Shown: positions 18,111 through 28,239, counted from the first letter of the stretch. The stretch is DNA of 63,228 nucleotides from Pseudomonas sp. GM21 (GCF_000282215.1 NZ_AKJS01000078.1:1-63228); one strand, 5' to 3'. Numbers and translations: made by a program. Notes: a model not told the origin generated them from the letters alone.

Positions 18111-20534
18111 TCAGAACCCCACACTGGCCTGCACAAAGAACGTACGCGGCGCTCCCACATACATCCCCGAGTTGTTGTCGCTTGATCGGGTGAAGTACTG
18201 CTTGTCGAAGATGTTTTTCACCCCGGCGCCGAGCTTCAGGTTCGACAGCTGCGAACCGAAGTCATACCCGCCGCGCACGTTCCAGGTCATGTAGCCCGGA
18301 ATGTCACCAAACTGGCCGTCCGCTGTACCTTCAGTGATGTAGTTGCCGTTGAAGCTGCCATCGGCGTTCACTCCCGTGCCCGGCGAACGCTGCTTGGACT
18401 GGGCATAGGCATCGAGGTTGTAGGTCCAGCGATTGATGTCGTAACGCAGCCCGGCGGTGGCCACCTGACGCGAATAGAACGGCAGGTCACGGCCCTTGAA
18501 GCCCGGAATATCGCCTTCATAGGTGGCACGGGTGTAGGTGAAACCGCTGTAGGCGGTCAGGCCGTCGAGCATCGGGTTAAGCGCCGACAGGTCGTAATGC
18601 ACCGACGCCTCCAGCCCCTGGTGCTTGGTCGCGCCGAGGTTGGTCCAGCCCACGTCGTTGCTGATGTATTGCAGCTCGTCATCGAAGTCGATGTAGAACA
18701 GCGTCACTTCCCCGCCCCACGCCTCATTGTTATAGCGGGTGCCGACCTCGTAGGTCTTGGCTTTTTCCGGCTCCAGGCCATTGGCGGTGTTGTCACCGAT
18801 GCCGCCCTGACCGAGCTGGAAATATTGCAGGCTGCCGAACGAGGTTTCGTAGTTGGCGAACAGCTTCCACTCTTCGGACAGGTGATACATCACGCTCAGG
18901 GCCGGCAGCGGTTCGTTGCTTTCGATGCTGCGCTTCTTCTCCGGCACGCGCTTGCCGGCGGTGTCGAGCACCGGGCGGTCATGCCAGTCGGTACTGATGT
19001 GTTCGAAGCGAATGCCCGGGGTCACAGTCCAGTTGCCGACATCGACTTTGTTGTCGAGGTACACCGCGTTGGCTTCGGTGCCGCCGGTACGGTCCTGGAA
19101 TACGTGGCCGTCAGAGCTCGGGGTCAGCACCGGTTGATTGTTCACCAGCGCGACACGGCTCGACTCTTCGTGCATGGCTTCTTTGAGGTAGCGATAGCCG
19201 ACGCTGACTTCTTGAGTGGTCGGGCCCGCTTCAAACACATGGGACACCCGTGGCTCGATGCCGAAGGTGTAATACGTGCGCGGGTAAGCACTGAGGGTTT
19301 TCTGGTCGCGAGCGGCGATGTTGCTGCCACGAAAACTGTCGGTGTAGTACGTCAGCACTTCGGCCTGTGTCCGGTCATCGATCTGCCTTGCCCAGCGGAA
19401 CGACACGTCCTTGCGGCGGCCGGTGAAGTTGTCGTAGTCGCGCACGGACTGGAACGGATCAGCGTCGTACTGCTGTTGCGTCAGGCCGCCGGGCATGTCG
19501 GCGTTGGCGTCGTAGTAGTGAAAGTTGAGGCTGAAATAGTCGACATCGGTCGGTGCCCACTGGGTCTTGAGGAGCACATCGGAGATGTCGTTGCCGTTAT
19601 TGCTTTCGCGGTACCCGTTGCCGTTCACCCCGGAATACAACAGCGCTACACCGATGCCGTTGTCTGCGGTGCCGCCGAGGAACGCGCTGTCGAGGTGTTT
19701 CCAGCCACCGTACTGCGAAGTTTCCAGGGTGGTGCCGATTTCCCCGGTGGCTTCTTGCGGGATTGCGCGCGTCACGAAGTTGATCACGCCACCAACGTTT
19801 TGTGGCCCGTAACGCACGGAACCGCCACCGCGTACCACGTCAATGCTGTCGAGGTTGCCCGAGGAAATCGGCGCCATCGACAGCTGCGGTTGACCATACG
19901 GCGCCACCGCGGCCGGCACGCCGTCGATCAATACCGTGGAGCGTGGCGACAGGCGCGAGGTCAGCCCGCGCACGCCGACGTTCAGGGAAATATCGCTGCC
20001 ACCGGTGCCGTTGGCGTCCTGCACTTGCACGCCGGGGACGCGCTTGAGCACTTCGCCAACGTTCATCGCCGCTTGCTCGACCATCGCTTCGCGGCGAACC
20101 ACCGTCCGCGCGCCGGGATGGTTCTGCACCAAGGCCACGTCGGCATCGCCGAGCCAGTCGCCGACCACTTTGATATCGGTCGCGTCCAGCTCCAACGGCC
20201 CGTTCGTAGCCGCCGTCGGCACGGGCGTCAACGTGACCGAGCCTTGATCGATCTGGTACTGCAGACCGCTGCCTTGCAGCAACTGGCGCAAGGCCTGTTC
20301 CGGCGAGATGTCGCCGTCGACAGCCGGGGCTTGCTTGCCGGCGACCAGTTCAGGATTGAAAAAAACCTGCAACGACGTTTGCTGGCCCAACTGGCTCAGG
20401 GCCTGGCCCAACGGCTGCGCCGGAATATGGATGCCAGCGGCGGCGAACGCCTGGGGCAGCGCAGCATTGATCGCCAAGGCGAGCGTCAGTGGTAACCAAT
20501 GGGATTTTTTGTTGTTGGCAGAGGTGTTTTTCAC
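18111..20534 (-). CDS. fecA: TonB-dependent ferric-siderophore receptor with STN signalling domain (FecA-like)
   Basis: 807 aa outer-membrane receptor. Signal peptide 1-32 is followed by the secretin/TonB N-terminal (STN) domain, about 33-105, which signals to FecR. The plug spans about 130-250 (GEVLKRVPGVQVQD, GLTSRLSPRSTVLIDGVP, VVRGGGSVRYGPQNVGGVINFV). A 22-strand barrel ends in ...FFVQASVGF. Closest in kind to the ferric-dicitrate receptor, but the ligand is inferred. The GTG start has AGGAT upstream. It is downstream of fecI and fecR on the same strand, giving a classic surface-signalling cascade. Confidence 0.88.
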   Translation of the reverse strand: MKNTSANNKKSHWLPLTLALAINAALPQAFAAAGIHIPAQPLGQALSQLGQQTSLQVFFNPELVAGKQAPAVDGDISPEQALRQLLQGSGLQYQIDQGSVTLTPVPTAATNGPLELDATDIKVVGDWLGDADVALVQNHPGARTVVRREAMVEQAAMNVGEVLKRVPGVQVQDANGTGGSDISLNVGVRGLTSRLSPRSTVLIDGVPAAVAPYGQPQLSMAPISSGNLDSIDVVRGGGSVRYGPQNVGGVINFVTRAIPQEATGEIGTTLETSQYGGWKHLDSAFLGGTADNGIGVALLYSGVNGNGYRESNNGNDISDVLLKTQWAPTDVDYFSLNFHYYDANADMPGGLTQQQYDADPFQSVRDYDNFTGRRKDVSFRWARQIDDRTQAEVLTYYTDSFRGSNIAARDQKTLSAYPRTYYTFGIEPRVSHVFEAGPTTQEVSVGYRYLKEAMHEESSRVALVNNQPVLTPSSDGHVFQDRTGGTEANAVYLDNKVDVGNWTVTPGIRFEHISTDWHDRPVLDTAGKRVPEKKRSIESNEPLPALSVMYHLSEEWKLFANYETSFGSLQYFQLGQGGIGDNTANGLEPEKAKTYEVGTRYNNEAWGGEVTLFYIDFDDELQYISNDVGWTNLGATKHQGLEASVHYDLSALNPMLDGLTAYSGFTYTRATYEGDIPGFKGRDLPFYSRQVATAGLRYDINRWTYNLDAYAQSKQRSPGTGVNADGSFNGNYITEGTADGQFGDIPGYMTWNVRGGYDFGSQLSNLKLGAGVKNIFDKQYFTRSSDNNSGMYVGAPRTFFVQASVGF

Positions 20535-20631
20535 GTCGAACAGTATCCTGTAAATCGCAAGCGCATGCGTTTGTTAATGCAAACCAGTTGCAGATGGACA
20601 GGAAGACGATGAACTCGAAAAAAACCTGAAT

Positions 20632-21606
20632 TTATTTTGAAATTATTTCCTGACTGCCGTCATCGAGGGTGCGCACGGCCACCGGCAGGATGCTCGGCAA
20701 GGCCTTGAGCAATGCGTCGGTGTTATCGGAATTGAACACACTGGTCAGCCGCAGATTGCCGACGGTGTCGTTGTCGACGGTGAGGGGTTTCTCGCGATAA
20801 CGCGACACTTCGGCAGCCACCTCGCTGAGGCTGGCGTTGTTGAACACCAGTTTGCCGCTGCGCCACGCGGTCAGCTCGGCCGGGTTGACCGCATAAGCCG
20901 CCGCGACAACCCCTTGGGCATCGATTTGAGTACCGAGGCCGGCAGTCAGGCTGATGACATCGGCGCCCTGTCCCTGAACCTTGACCGTGCCCTGCTCCAC
21001 CGCCACCCGGGTTTGCAAAGGGTCGCGGCGCACATCGAAGCGCGTGCCGGTGACCGTCACCTGGCCGTTGCCCGCTTCGACCACGAACGGTCGGCTGGTG
21101 TCGTGCTCGACGCTGAACATCGCTTCGCCCTCAGTCAGCTCGATGCCACGCCGGTCTTTATCAAAACGCACCTGAATACGGCTACGGCTGTTCATGTCCA
21201 TCAACGAACCGTCCGGCAAGACCACATGGCGACGTTCACCCAACGCCGTGGAATATTCAGCGGTAAAAGGTTCCGGGTGATGCAAACCACTGAACAACCC
21301 CACGCCCAGCGCCACGGCCACCACACTGGCCGCCACCGCATACCGCAGCCACGGTTGACGCGTGCGGCGAGCCGGCGCGGTTTCACACATGGCTTGCAGA
21401 CGCTCGACCGGCACCAGGTCAGCCGCCATCCACAAGCCCTGAAGCATTTCGAATTCGTCTTGATGTTGCGGATGTTCGTGCAGCCAGGCCTCGAAGCGCC
21501 GATACTCCACAACGTCCACGGCCGGCTCCTGCAAACGCACGAACCATCGCGCCGCATCATCGCGAACCGTTGTTTGCCCGCACGCACAATCACGAGTATC
21601 CATCAT
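20632..21606 (-). CDS. fecR: FecR-type anti-sigma/sigma-regulator
   Basis: About 324 aa. The cytoplasmic N-terminus (DDAARWFVRLQEP, DUF4880) is followed by one TM segment (about 87-107, YAVAASVVAVALGVGLFSGL) and a periplasmic FecR domain (EYSTALGERRHVVLPDGSLMDMNSRS). It senses the receptor STN domain and controls FecI. Two adjacent ATG codons follow AGGAA. It lies between fecI (40-base gap) and fecA. Its last codons contain a GGAAAT sequence that may be the fecA promoter -35. Confidence 0.9.
   Translation of the reverse strand: MMDTRDCACGQTTVRDDAARWFVRLQEPAVDVVEYRRFEAWLHEHPQHQDEFEMLQGLWMAADLVPVERLQAMCETAPARRTRQPWLRYAVAASVVAVALGVGLFSGLHHPEPFTAEYSTALGERRHVVLPDGSLMDMNSRSRIQVRFDKDRRGIELTEGEAMFSVEHDTSRPFVVEAGNGQVTVTGTRFDVRRDPLQTRVAVEQGTVKVQGQGADVISLTAGLGTQIDAQGVVAAAYAVNPAELTAWRSGKLVFNNASLSEVAAEVSRYREKPLTVDNDTVGNLRLTSVFNSDNTDALLKALPSILPVAVRTLDDGSQEIISK
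20645..20650 (-). promoter_or_regulatory. Candidate FecI-type -35 (GGAAAT) for fecA
   Basis: GGAAAT, the -35 typical of iron-starvation ECF sigma factors, occurs on the minus strand inside the last codons of fecR. It is 111 bases before the fecA start. No firm -10 can be assigned, so this is only a candidate. Confidence 0.3.
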
Positions 21607-21646
21607 GGAAGTTCCTGCTTGGCTGGGGGTGAGAAGGCGCGGCCGA

Positions 21647-22147
21647 TCATGCTTGCGATCCGTCGAGGCGGTCACGCAGATGCCGCAAGGTGCGGATCAT
21701 ATACTTTTCCACCATGTTCTTGGACAAACCCAGGCGTTCGGCGATTTCAGCCTGGGTCAGGCCTTCGATTTTTTGCCACACAAATACTTTGCGGCAATTG
21801 ACCGGCAACTCGGTGAGCGCCCGTTCGATGCAATCAGCCAACTGGATCGCCTGCATGTACTGCTCCGGGTCGCCGGACGACGACACACTCAGATCAATCG
21901 CCTCCGACTCCATGGCGCCCCGCCGATCCTCACGCCGATAACCGTCCACCGCGATGTTGCGCGCGGTCTGGTGCAGATACGCCCGAGGTTGTTCCACCGC
22001 CGCCGAATTCGACTCAAGCACCCGCACAAAGGTGTCGTGGGCCAGGTCCTCGGCCTGCTGACGATTTCTCAGGCGACGGGTCCAGGTGCCAACCAACTCT
22101 TCGTAATAGTCGAAAAAGCCATGTCTGCGGGGCAGCTTGGGGGTCAT
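21647..22147 (-). CDS. fecI: ECF sigma factor FecI family
   Basis: 166 aa. Region 2 is visible as AEDLAHDTFVRVLES and region 4 as LTELPVNCRKVFVWQKIEGLTQAEIAERLGLSKNMVEKYM. It directs RNA polymerase to the receptor gene when FecR relays ligand binding. It is first of the fecI-fecR-fecA series. A Fur box would be expected upstream, but none is clearly recognised in the roughly 135 bases before the next gene. Confidence 0.92.
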   Translation of the reverse strand: MTPKLPRRHGFFDYYEELVGTWTRRLRNRQQAEDLAHDTFVRVLESNSAAVEQPRAYLHQTARNIAVDGYRREDRRGAMESEAIDLSVSSSGDPEQYMQAIQLADCIERALTELPVNCRKVFVWQKIEGLTQAEIAERLGLSKNMVEKYMIRTLRHLRDRLDGSQA

Positions 22148-22246
22148 TGCGGTGTGCTGTGGAGACGGGGCGTGAATAGTAATGCTTCCTATTAACCGGA
22201 AGCAATGGATTCAACGTCGCCAGGGCCGCCGTTAGTCAGCCAAGCC

Positions 22247-22271
22247 AACGGCCCCCGTTGCAGGGGCCGTT
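22247..22271. terminator. GC-rich hairpin after the aldehyde dehydrogenase gene
   Basis: The perfect stem aacggcccc / ggggccgtt lies 14 bases past the aldehyde dehydrogenase stop. The downstream T-tract is poor on that strand, so termination is plausible but not certain. Confidence 0.45.
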
Positions 22272-22284
22272 TTGATTCATCCAA

Positions 22285-23775
22285 TCAGTGCGCGATGCAC
22301 ACCGATTTCAGCTCGGTGTACGCCTCGATCACTGCGCGACCGAACTCACGGCCCATGCCCGATTGCTTGACGCCACCAAACGGCATCGCCGGGTCGAGCA
22401 GCACGTGAGCGTTGACCCACACCGTACCGGCCTCGATGCGCGGCACCAGGTTCATGGCTTTGCCCAGGTCATTGGTCCACAGGCTGGCGGCCAGGCCGTA
22501 GCGGTTGTCGTTGGCCAGCGCGATCACAGCGTCTTCGTCATCGAACGGCATCACGCCCAGCACCGGGCCGAACACTTCTTCACGGGCCACGGCCATGCTG
22601 TGGTCGATGTCGGCCAGAATGGTCGGCTGCACGTAGAAGCCCTCGCCTTCCACCAACTCACCGCCCGACACCACACGCGCGCCTTCGCGGCGAGCCAGTT
22701 CGATGTGCTTGAGCACGCTTTGCTGTTGCTTGCGTGACACCAGCGGGTTGATCGCGGCATTGCAGTTCATCCCGGCACCGATTGGCATGGCGGAGACCGC
22801 AGCGGCGAGTGCTTCGACGAATTGATCGTGGATCGAGCGATGCACATAGAAGCGCGAAGCCGCCGCGCAGACCTGGCCGTTGTTCAGCAGGCCGCCGAGG
22901 ATCGCACCTTGAACGGCTTTTTCGATGTCAGCATCGGCGAGCACGATCATCGGGTTTTTGCCGCCCAGTTCCAGCGAGAAGCGCGTCATGTTTTCCATGC
23001 ACGCCACGCCGACACTTTTGCCCACGGCAGTGGAGCCGGTGAACGACACTTTGCTTACCAACGGGTGCGCTGTCAGCACGCCACCGACCGAGGCGCCGCC
23101 ACCGGTGACGACGTTAAACACGCCAGCCGGAATGCCCGCTTCCAGCGCCAGCTCAGCCAGACGCATGGCGGTCAGCGGGGTTTCCATCGCCGGTTTGATG
23201 ATCACGGTGCAGCCGGTGGCCAGTGCCGGCATCAGTTTCCAGGCAGCGATCAGCAGCGGGAAATTCCACGGCACAATCCCGACCACCACGCCCACCGGCT
23301 CACGCTTGGTGAAGGCGGTGAACTTGGCGCCCGGCGGCAGCGGGATCGACACGTCGAAGGTCTGGCCTTCGATCTTGGTCGCCCAGCCGGACATGTAGCG
23401 CATGAATTCCACGGTGGCGTTCAAGTCCAGAGCGCGGGCCATGTTGATCGACTTGCCCTGGCTCAGGGTTTCCAGCTGCGCCAGTTCTTCGGCGTGCGCC
23501 TCAACCAGTGCAGTGAAGTTCAGCAGAATGCGTTCGCGGTCGGCCGGACGCAAACCGGACCACACACCGGATTTGAACGCGGCATGGGACGACTGCACGG
23601 CGCGCTCGACCACGTCCAGCGGCGCGTCCAGGGTTTCGCAAAGGGTTTGCCCGGTGGCCGGGTTGACCACGGAAATGGTCGGACCATCCGCCAACACCCA
23701 TTGACCATCGATAAAGCAGCCATGGCGGCGCTCAAGGAAGGCAGCAACCTGCGGCAGAATTTCAACGTTGCTCAT
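22285..23775 (-). CDS. Aldehyde dehydrogenase, phenylacetaldehyde dehydrogenase type
   Basis: 496 aa NAD-dependent enzyme. The NAD fold includes GIVPWNFPLLIAAWKLMPAL and GSTAVGKSVG. The catalytic Glu is in LELGGKNPMIVL and the nucleophilic Cys in NNGQVCAAASRFYV. The length and GRQ-less N-terminus resemble FeaB/PeaE/StyD, which oxidise phenylacetaldehyde to phenylacetate. It is next to a c-type cytochrome gene. Aromatic amine dehydrogenase, tynA, iac and paa genes lie within 40 kb, and their intermediates are arylacetaldehydes. The exact substrate is inferred from sequence type and context. Confidence 0.85.
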   Translation of the reverse strand: MSNVEILPQVAAFLERRHGCFIDGQWVLADGPTISVVNPATGQTLCETLDAPLDVVERAVQSSHAAFKSGVWSGLRPADRERILLNFTALVEAHAEELAQLETLSQGKSINMARALDLNATVEFMRYMSGWATKIEGQTFDVSIPLPPGAKFTAFTKREPVGVVVGIVPWNFPLLIAAWKLMPALATGCTVIIKPAMETPLTAMRLAELALEAGIPAGVFNVVTGGGASVGGVLTAHPLVSKVSFTGSTAVGKSVGVACMENMTRFSLELGGKNPMIVLADADIEKAVQGAILGGLLNNGQVCAAASRFYVHRSIHDQFVEALAAAVSAMPIGAGMNCNAAINPLVSRKQQQSVLKHIELARREGARVVSGGELVEGEGFYVQPTILADIDHSMAVAREEVFGPVLGVMPFDDEDAVIALANDNRYGLAASLWTNDLGKAMNLVPRIEAGTVWVNAHVLLDPAMPFGGVKQSGMGREFGRAVIEAYTELKSVCIAH

Positions 23776-23823
23776 AATTCACCTGTCATTCAAACGTGGG
23801 GTTCAACCTGGAAGTCCGGCTGA

Positions 23824-24213
23824 TTAGCGTTGTTCTTTGAGATAGCAAACGACCGCTTGGCGGTCATCGGCGGAGGCCAGCCCCATGTAGGGCATGTAGG
23901 TCCCGGGCACATAGGCCTGGGGTTGGGTGATCAGTTGGCTGATGGTTTCAGCTTGCCAGGTCACGTCTTTGCTGCGCATCGCCTGGGAGTAGCTGAAGCC
24001 TTCGAGCGAGCCGGACTTGCGCCCGACCACGCCCGCAAGGCTCGGCCCCATCATGCCGGCCATGTCTTTGCTCACCGAGTGACACACCCCGCATTCATTG
24101 GCGAACACCTGGGCGCCGTGGCCCTGGTCCGGTGTGCATTCGGCGGCGACTACGGTTTGTGCCAGCGCCAAGGTCAGCAAACCAAAGAGGGAGAACTTCT
24201 GTGAAGTGAACAT
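23824..24213 (-). CDS. Exported class I cytochrome c
   Basis: 129 aa. The signal peptide is about 1-23 (MFTSQKFSLFGLLTLALAQTVVA). One haem site (NECGVCHSV) follows, with a distal Met ligand probably in YMPYMG. The segment MMGPSLAGVVGRKSGSLEGF is typical of mitochondrial-type cytochrome c. It would carry electrons in the periplasm, for example from a quinoprotein dehydrogenase to the terminal oxidase. It lies 48 bases upstream of the aldehyde dehydrogenase gene on the same strand, so co-transcription is likely. Confidence 0.88.
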   Translation of the reverse strand: MFTSQKFSLFGLLTLALAQTVVAAECTPDQGHGAQVFANECGVCHSVSKDMAGMMGPSLAGVVGRKSGSLEGFSYSQAMRSKDVTWQAETISQLITQPQAYVPGTYMPYMGLASADDRQAVVCYLKEQR

Positions 24214-24455
24214 AAGCAGGCGACCTTGAGAATCCGTGAAGGGAAGCAACAGCAGGGTTGAGACGGATTGTCAGCGGTCAGTGATGCGCAGGTTTTGCCC
24301 TGCGTGCCAGTCGTGTTGGCTGGGCTGCCAAACCGGACATTTTGGCAAGCACAGGCAACTCTTTGGCAACCACACAAAAGGGCGAAAAAGTTCCGGGCCT
24401 TAGTATCGAGAAAGACCTCAACCCTGTGGTCATGAACAAGAATGGATGCCACACC

Positions 24456-25778
24456 ATGCTCAAGTCCCCCTTGCTTCGTCTCTCGACGCTCGCGCTGCTG
24501 ATCAGTGCCGCCCAGGCCAATGCCTACGAACTCTATGCCAATGACGACACTCACCTGAACGCCACGCTGGAAGCGGTCTTCGGCATGTTCCACAGCCAGG
24601 AAAACTACGCGTTGTCCGGCCGTCTCGACGAAGGTTCCTCGTCGTGGCGCGAGGGTTACATCAAATACGGCCTGAGCTTCGACACAGGCCTGGCCGGCTT
24701 CGGCACCGCTTACGGCGCCGGCAATATGCTCAGCTCCGGCACTTGGGGCGACGGCGATGCCGCCGGTTTCACCGACGGTACGGAACGCACCACCAAGTTC
24801 GAAGACGCTTACCTGGGCTGGCGCTCGGGCAAGCTGTTTGAAGCGATGGGTGAGGACGGTGTCGACCTGTCCTTCGGTCGCCAGAACATCGTGGTCGGCG
24901 ACGGTTTCCTGATCGATGGCGATGCGCTGAACCTGGGCAAAGGCCTGGCCGACGGCGAGTTCAATCGTGGCGGCGCCTACTACCTCGCCGCCCGTAAAGC
25001 CTTCGACGAAACCGCCGTGTTGCGCCTCGGTGGCAAGCAAGGCTGGCGCAGCGACCTGATGTGGCTGAAGTCGGATAACCGCGCCCAGGCCAAAACCGAA
25101 ATGTACGTCGGCACCCTGGAACACGTCGCCGACGCCGGCACAGTCGGTCTGACCTACATCGACACCAACGAGGTCGACGAGCAGTACGCCTCACCGTTGC
25201 AGCTTGAACGCGATGGCATGAAGACCTACAGCTTGCGCGCCACGGGCAACGCCGGGGTGAAAGACCTGTTCCTGTCCGGTGAATACGCCAAAGAAGATAA
25301 ACCGAACACCAGCAGCGAAGACGCCTGGTACCTGGAAGCCGGCTGGACCTTCTCCGAGTCGATCTGGACACCTTATGTCGGCTACCGCTACAGCCGTTTC
25401 TCGGAAAATTACGACACGTTGTTCTACGGCTTCAGTCGCGGTTATGGCACCTGGTTCCAGGGTGAAGTCGCCGGTAACTACGCCGGCCCGTTCAACACCA
25501 ACTCACGTATCCAGAACGTCTCGCTGAAAGTCTCGCCACTGGAAAACCTCAATGTCGGCGTGTTGTATTTCAACTTCGACACCATCGACCGCAACCTGGG
25601 CAACACCGATGGCCAAGAGGTTGACTTGTACGCCGAATGGCACGTCAACGATCACCTGACCATCATGCCGCTGCTCGGTCTGTACAGCCCGGACAAGAGC
25701 GCCGCCCAGGGTGGCACCCAGTTAGGCAACAACGACAACAACCTCTACAGCCAAGTGGTGTTTGCCACCACGTTCTAA
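24456..25778 (+). CDS. Outer-membrane beta-barrel channel
   Basis: 440 aa. The signal peptide (MLKSPLLRLSTLALLISAAQANA) is followed by alternating beta strands rich in aromatic residues and a C-terminal strand ending in VVFATTF, with terminal Phe. Strands such as YIKYGLSFDTGLAGFGTAYG and VGYRYSRFSENYDTLFYGFS support a porin fold of the alginate-export/substrate-specific type. An ATG eight codons earlier is possible. It is divergent from the cytochrome and aldehyde dehydrogenase genes, so it may admit aromatic amines or acids. No family name is certain. Confidence 0.8.
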   Translation: MLKSPLLRLSTLALLISAAQANAYELYANDDTHLNATLEAVFGMFHSQENYALSGRLDEGSSSWREGYIKYGLSFDTGLAGFGTAYGAGNMLSSGTWGDGDAAGFTDGTERTTKFEDAYLGWRSGKLFEAMGEDGVDLSFGRQNIVVGDGFLIDGDALNLGKGLADGEFNRGGAYYLAARKAFDETAVLRLGGKQGWRSDLMWLKSDNRAQAKTEMYVGTLEHVADAGTVGLTYIDTNEVDEQYASPLQLERDGMKTYSLRATGNAGVKDLFLSGEYAKEDKPNTSSEDAWYLEAGWTFSESIWTPYVGYRYSRFSENYDTLFYGFSRGYGTWFQGEVAGNYAGPFNTNSRIQNVSLKVSPLENLNVGVLYFNFDTIDRNLGNTDGQEVDLYAEWHVNDHLTIMPLLGLYSPDKSAAQGGTQLGNNDNNLYSQVVFATTF

Positions 25779-25801
25779 GTCCGTAAGCCGACGCAGCCCC
25801 T

Positions 25802-25932
25802 GTAGCAGCTGGCGAAGCCTGCGTCCGGCTGCGAAGCAGTCGTAAAACCTGAATACGCGGTCTTCCTGATTTACCGCGTGTACTGATTTCACGACTGCTT
25901 CGCAGCCGGACGCAGGCTTCGCCAGCTGCTAC
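25802..25932. repeat. 131-bp long inverted repeat, family B copy 2
   Basis: It begins gtagcagctggcgaagcctg and ends with its reverse complement, with a central segment containing gcggtcttcctgatttaccg. It lies between the channel gene and the second chemoreceptor, ending 50 bases before that start codon. Confidence 0.85.
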
Positions 25933-25981
25933 AGGGACCCGGTTGAGGCGTCTTCTGCCTTCAACGGAAACGGAGTTTCCA

Positions 25982-28108
25982 ATGCATTCAAAATCTCTGT
26001 CGATTCAGAGCAAGATCGCCCTGCTCGCCGGTCTCTGCCTGCTGTTGGTGGTGAGCTTGCTGATGGGGTTGTCGCTGTATCAAACCCATCAAAGCAGCCA
26101 ACAAGTCGCCCAAGCCAGCAGCGACATGCTCGCCAACGCCGCCAAGGAACACATGCAAGCGCTGGGCACCGTGCAGGCGATGCAGGTGCAACGCACCTTC
26201 ATGCAGACTCACGAATACGGCCAAGGGTTGTCGCGGTATTTGCTTTACCTGCGCCAGCTGCAACAGCAGGGTCATCTGACCCGCCCGCAATTGCGCCAAG
26301 AGCTGAGCACCCAGCTTCACCAGGCCCTGATCGACAAGCCCGACCTGCTCGGGCTTTATGTCATTTTCGAACCCGACGCCCTCGATGGTGCCGACAGCGG
26401 TTTCGCTAACCAGGCAGCCATGGGCAGCAACGAGACCGGCCGCTTTTCCCTGTACTGGGTGCAAAGCAAACCCGGCGAACTGCAAGCAGTGATCGGCGAC
26501 GAAGCACTGCTCGCCAACACCTCCCCCGGCCCCAGCGGCGCGCCGTACAACGCCTTCTACACCTGCGCTCGCGATACCCGGCAAGCTTGCGTGCTGGAGC
26601 CCTATTTCGATGAGGCCTCGGGCAGTCGAAAACTGGTGACCAGCATCGCGTTCCCGTTGATGGACAACGGCAAAGTCATCGCCGTGGTCGGCCTCGACAT
26701 CAACCTCGCCGCCCTGCAACACAACAGCGAAACCAGCGCCCATCAGCTGTTCGATGGCCATGGGCAGATCAGCATCGTCAGCCCGCGCGGGGTGATCTCC
26801 GCTAACAGCCAGGACGTTAGCCGCCTCGGGCAGGCACTGGAAAATGCTGCGGTCATGGACGCCTTGCGCCAGGGCCAAGCGAAGGTGTTTGTCGATCAGC
26901 AGCAGATCAACGTCCTCGAACCACTGGCACCGATTGCCGGTTCTGCACCGTGGGGCGTACTGGTCGGCGTGCCGCAAGACGTGCTGCTGGCACCGGTGAC
27001 CACGCTGCAAAACGAACTCAATGCACAAGGGGTTAAAAGCACCGCGCTAGAGTTGCTATTGGGTGGTGGCTCGGCCCTGCTCGGGTTGATGCTGATCTGG
27101 TACGCGGCATTTCGCATTACCCGGCCGCTGCAAATGCTCACGCGGGTGATGGAGGATATTTCACTAGGCGAAGGCGATTTGACCCGACGCCTGGCGGTGC
27201 AGTCGCGGGATGAAATCGGCCAATTGGCGACCGCGTTCAACCGTTTTGTCGAGCGCATTCATCATTCGATCCGCGAAGTGTCTTCAGCGGCGCTCGGCGT
27301 CAACGAAGGTGCCAAGCGCGTGTTGCTCGCCTCCAATTCGTCGATGAGCAACTTCGGCGAACAATCGACCCGCACCCACAGCGTCGCCGCCGCGATCAAC
27401 CAACTGGGCGCCGCCGCCCAGGAAATCGCGCATAACGCTTGCGATGCTTCACAACAGGCTACGGCCGCGCGGCAACAAGCGGAGGATGGTCGCCAAGTGG
27501 TGGAGCGCACGATCCAGGTGATGAACGAACTGTCCGGCAAAATCAGCACCTCGTGCGCCAACATCGAAGTGCTCAACGGCAAAACCGTCAACATCGGGCA
27601 CATCCTCGAAGTGATCAAGGGCATCTCGCAGCAGACCAACCTGCTGGCGCTCAACGCCGCCATCGAAGCCGCCCGCGCCGGTGAAGCAGGCCGTGGGTTT
27701 GCAGTGGTCGCCGATGAAGTACGCAGCCTCGCCGGACGCACGCAAACGTCGGCGGCGGAGATTCAGCAGATGATCGAAGAACTGCAAATCGGCGCGCGCG
27801 AATCGGTGACCACCATGACCGAAAGCCAGCAACACAGCGAAGAAAGCGTGAGCATAGCCAATCTGGCCGGTAAACGCCTAAGCAGCGTGACCCAGCGGAT
27901 TGGCGAGATCGACAACGTGAATCAGTCGGTGGCTGCGGCAACTGAAGAGCAGACGTCGGTGGTTGAGGCGTTGAATGTCGACATCACCGAGATCAACACC
28001 CTGAATCAGCAGGGGGTGGAGAATCTGCAATCGACGTTGCGGGCTTGTACTGAGCTGGAGCGGCAGGCGGATCGGTTGAATCGGCTTGTCGGTAGTTTTC
28101 GGATCTGA
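25982..28108 (+). CDS. Methyl-accepting chemotaxis protein with dCACHE sensor (second copy)
   Basis: 708 aa with TM1 at about 10-32, a periplasmic sensor at 33-350 and TM2 at 355-375. HAMP ([20 protein letters not shown]) and the signalling tip ([19 protein letters not shown], near 550) follow. The sensor aligns along its length with the 6.5 kb receptor: both have PGPSG-A-NAF/WFTC, CVLEPYF/CVIEPYF and [22 protein letters not shown]. They are therefore paralogues that may sense related compounds. The start is chosen after GGAAACGGAG. Its context among amine and indole-acetate genes suggests an aromatic or amine attractant, by inference only. Confidence 0.9.
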   Translation: MHSKSLSIQSKIALLAGLCLLLVVSLLMGLSLYQTHQSSQQVAQASSDMLANAAKEHMQALGTVQAMQVQRTFMQTHEYGQGLSRYLLYLRQLQQQGHLTRPQLRQELSTQLHQALIDKPDLLGLYVIFEPDALDGADSGFANQAAMGSNETGRFSLYWVQSKPGELQAVIGDEALLANTSPGPSGAPYNAFYTCARDTRQACVLEPYFDEASGSRKLVTSIAFPLMDNGKVIAVVGLDINLAALQHNSETSAHQLFDGHGQISIVSPRGVISANSQDVSRLGQALENAAVMDALRQGQAKVFVDQQQINVLEPLAPIAGSAPWGVLVGVPQDVLLAPVTTLQNELNAQGVKSTALELLLGGGSALLGLMLIWYAAFRITRPLQMLTRVMEDISLGEGDLTRRLAVQSRDEIGQLATAFNRFVERIHHSIREVSSAALGVNEGAKRVLLASNSSMSNFGEQSTRTHSVAAAINQLGAAAQEIAHNACDASQQATAARQQAEDGRQVVERTIQVMNELSGKISTSCANIEVLNGKTVNIGHILEVIKGISQQTNLLALNAAIEAARAGEAGRGFAVVADEVRSLAGRTQTSAAEIQQMIEELQIGARESVTTMTESQQHSEESVSIANLAGKRLSSVTQRIGEIDNVNQSVAAATEEQTSVVEALNVDITEINTLNQQGVENLQSTLRACTELERQADRLNRLVGSFRI

Positions 28109-28133
28109 AACTAGTGTTGCTTGAAATTCCGCT

Positions 28134-28216
28134 TTCGCGAGCAGGCTCGCTCCCACAGTTTGACCGGGTTGTCTGGACGAACGCGGTCCAATGTGGGAGT
28201 GAGCCTGCTCGCGATG
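28134..28216. repeat. REPIN after the second chemoreceptor gene
   Basis: Inverted REP units tcgcgagcaggctcgctccc and gggagtgagcctgctcgcga, with a spacer of about 35 bases, lie between the chemoreceptor stop and the frameshifted DUF6124-type gene. Confidence 0.85.
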
Positions 28217-28239
28217 AACGATGACGCGGTGCTTCGGTA

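Noticed and set aside
18597..20495. A 632-codon open frame on the strand opposite fecA
   Set aside because: It is a shadow of a high-GC gene. The opposite strand gives a full-length TonB receptor with signal peptide, STN, plug and barrel, while this frame has no domain or ribosome site.
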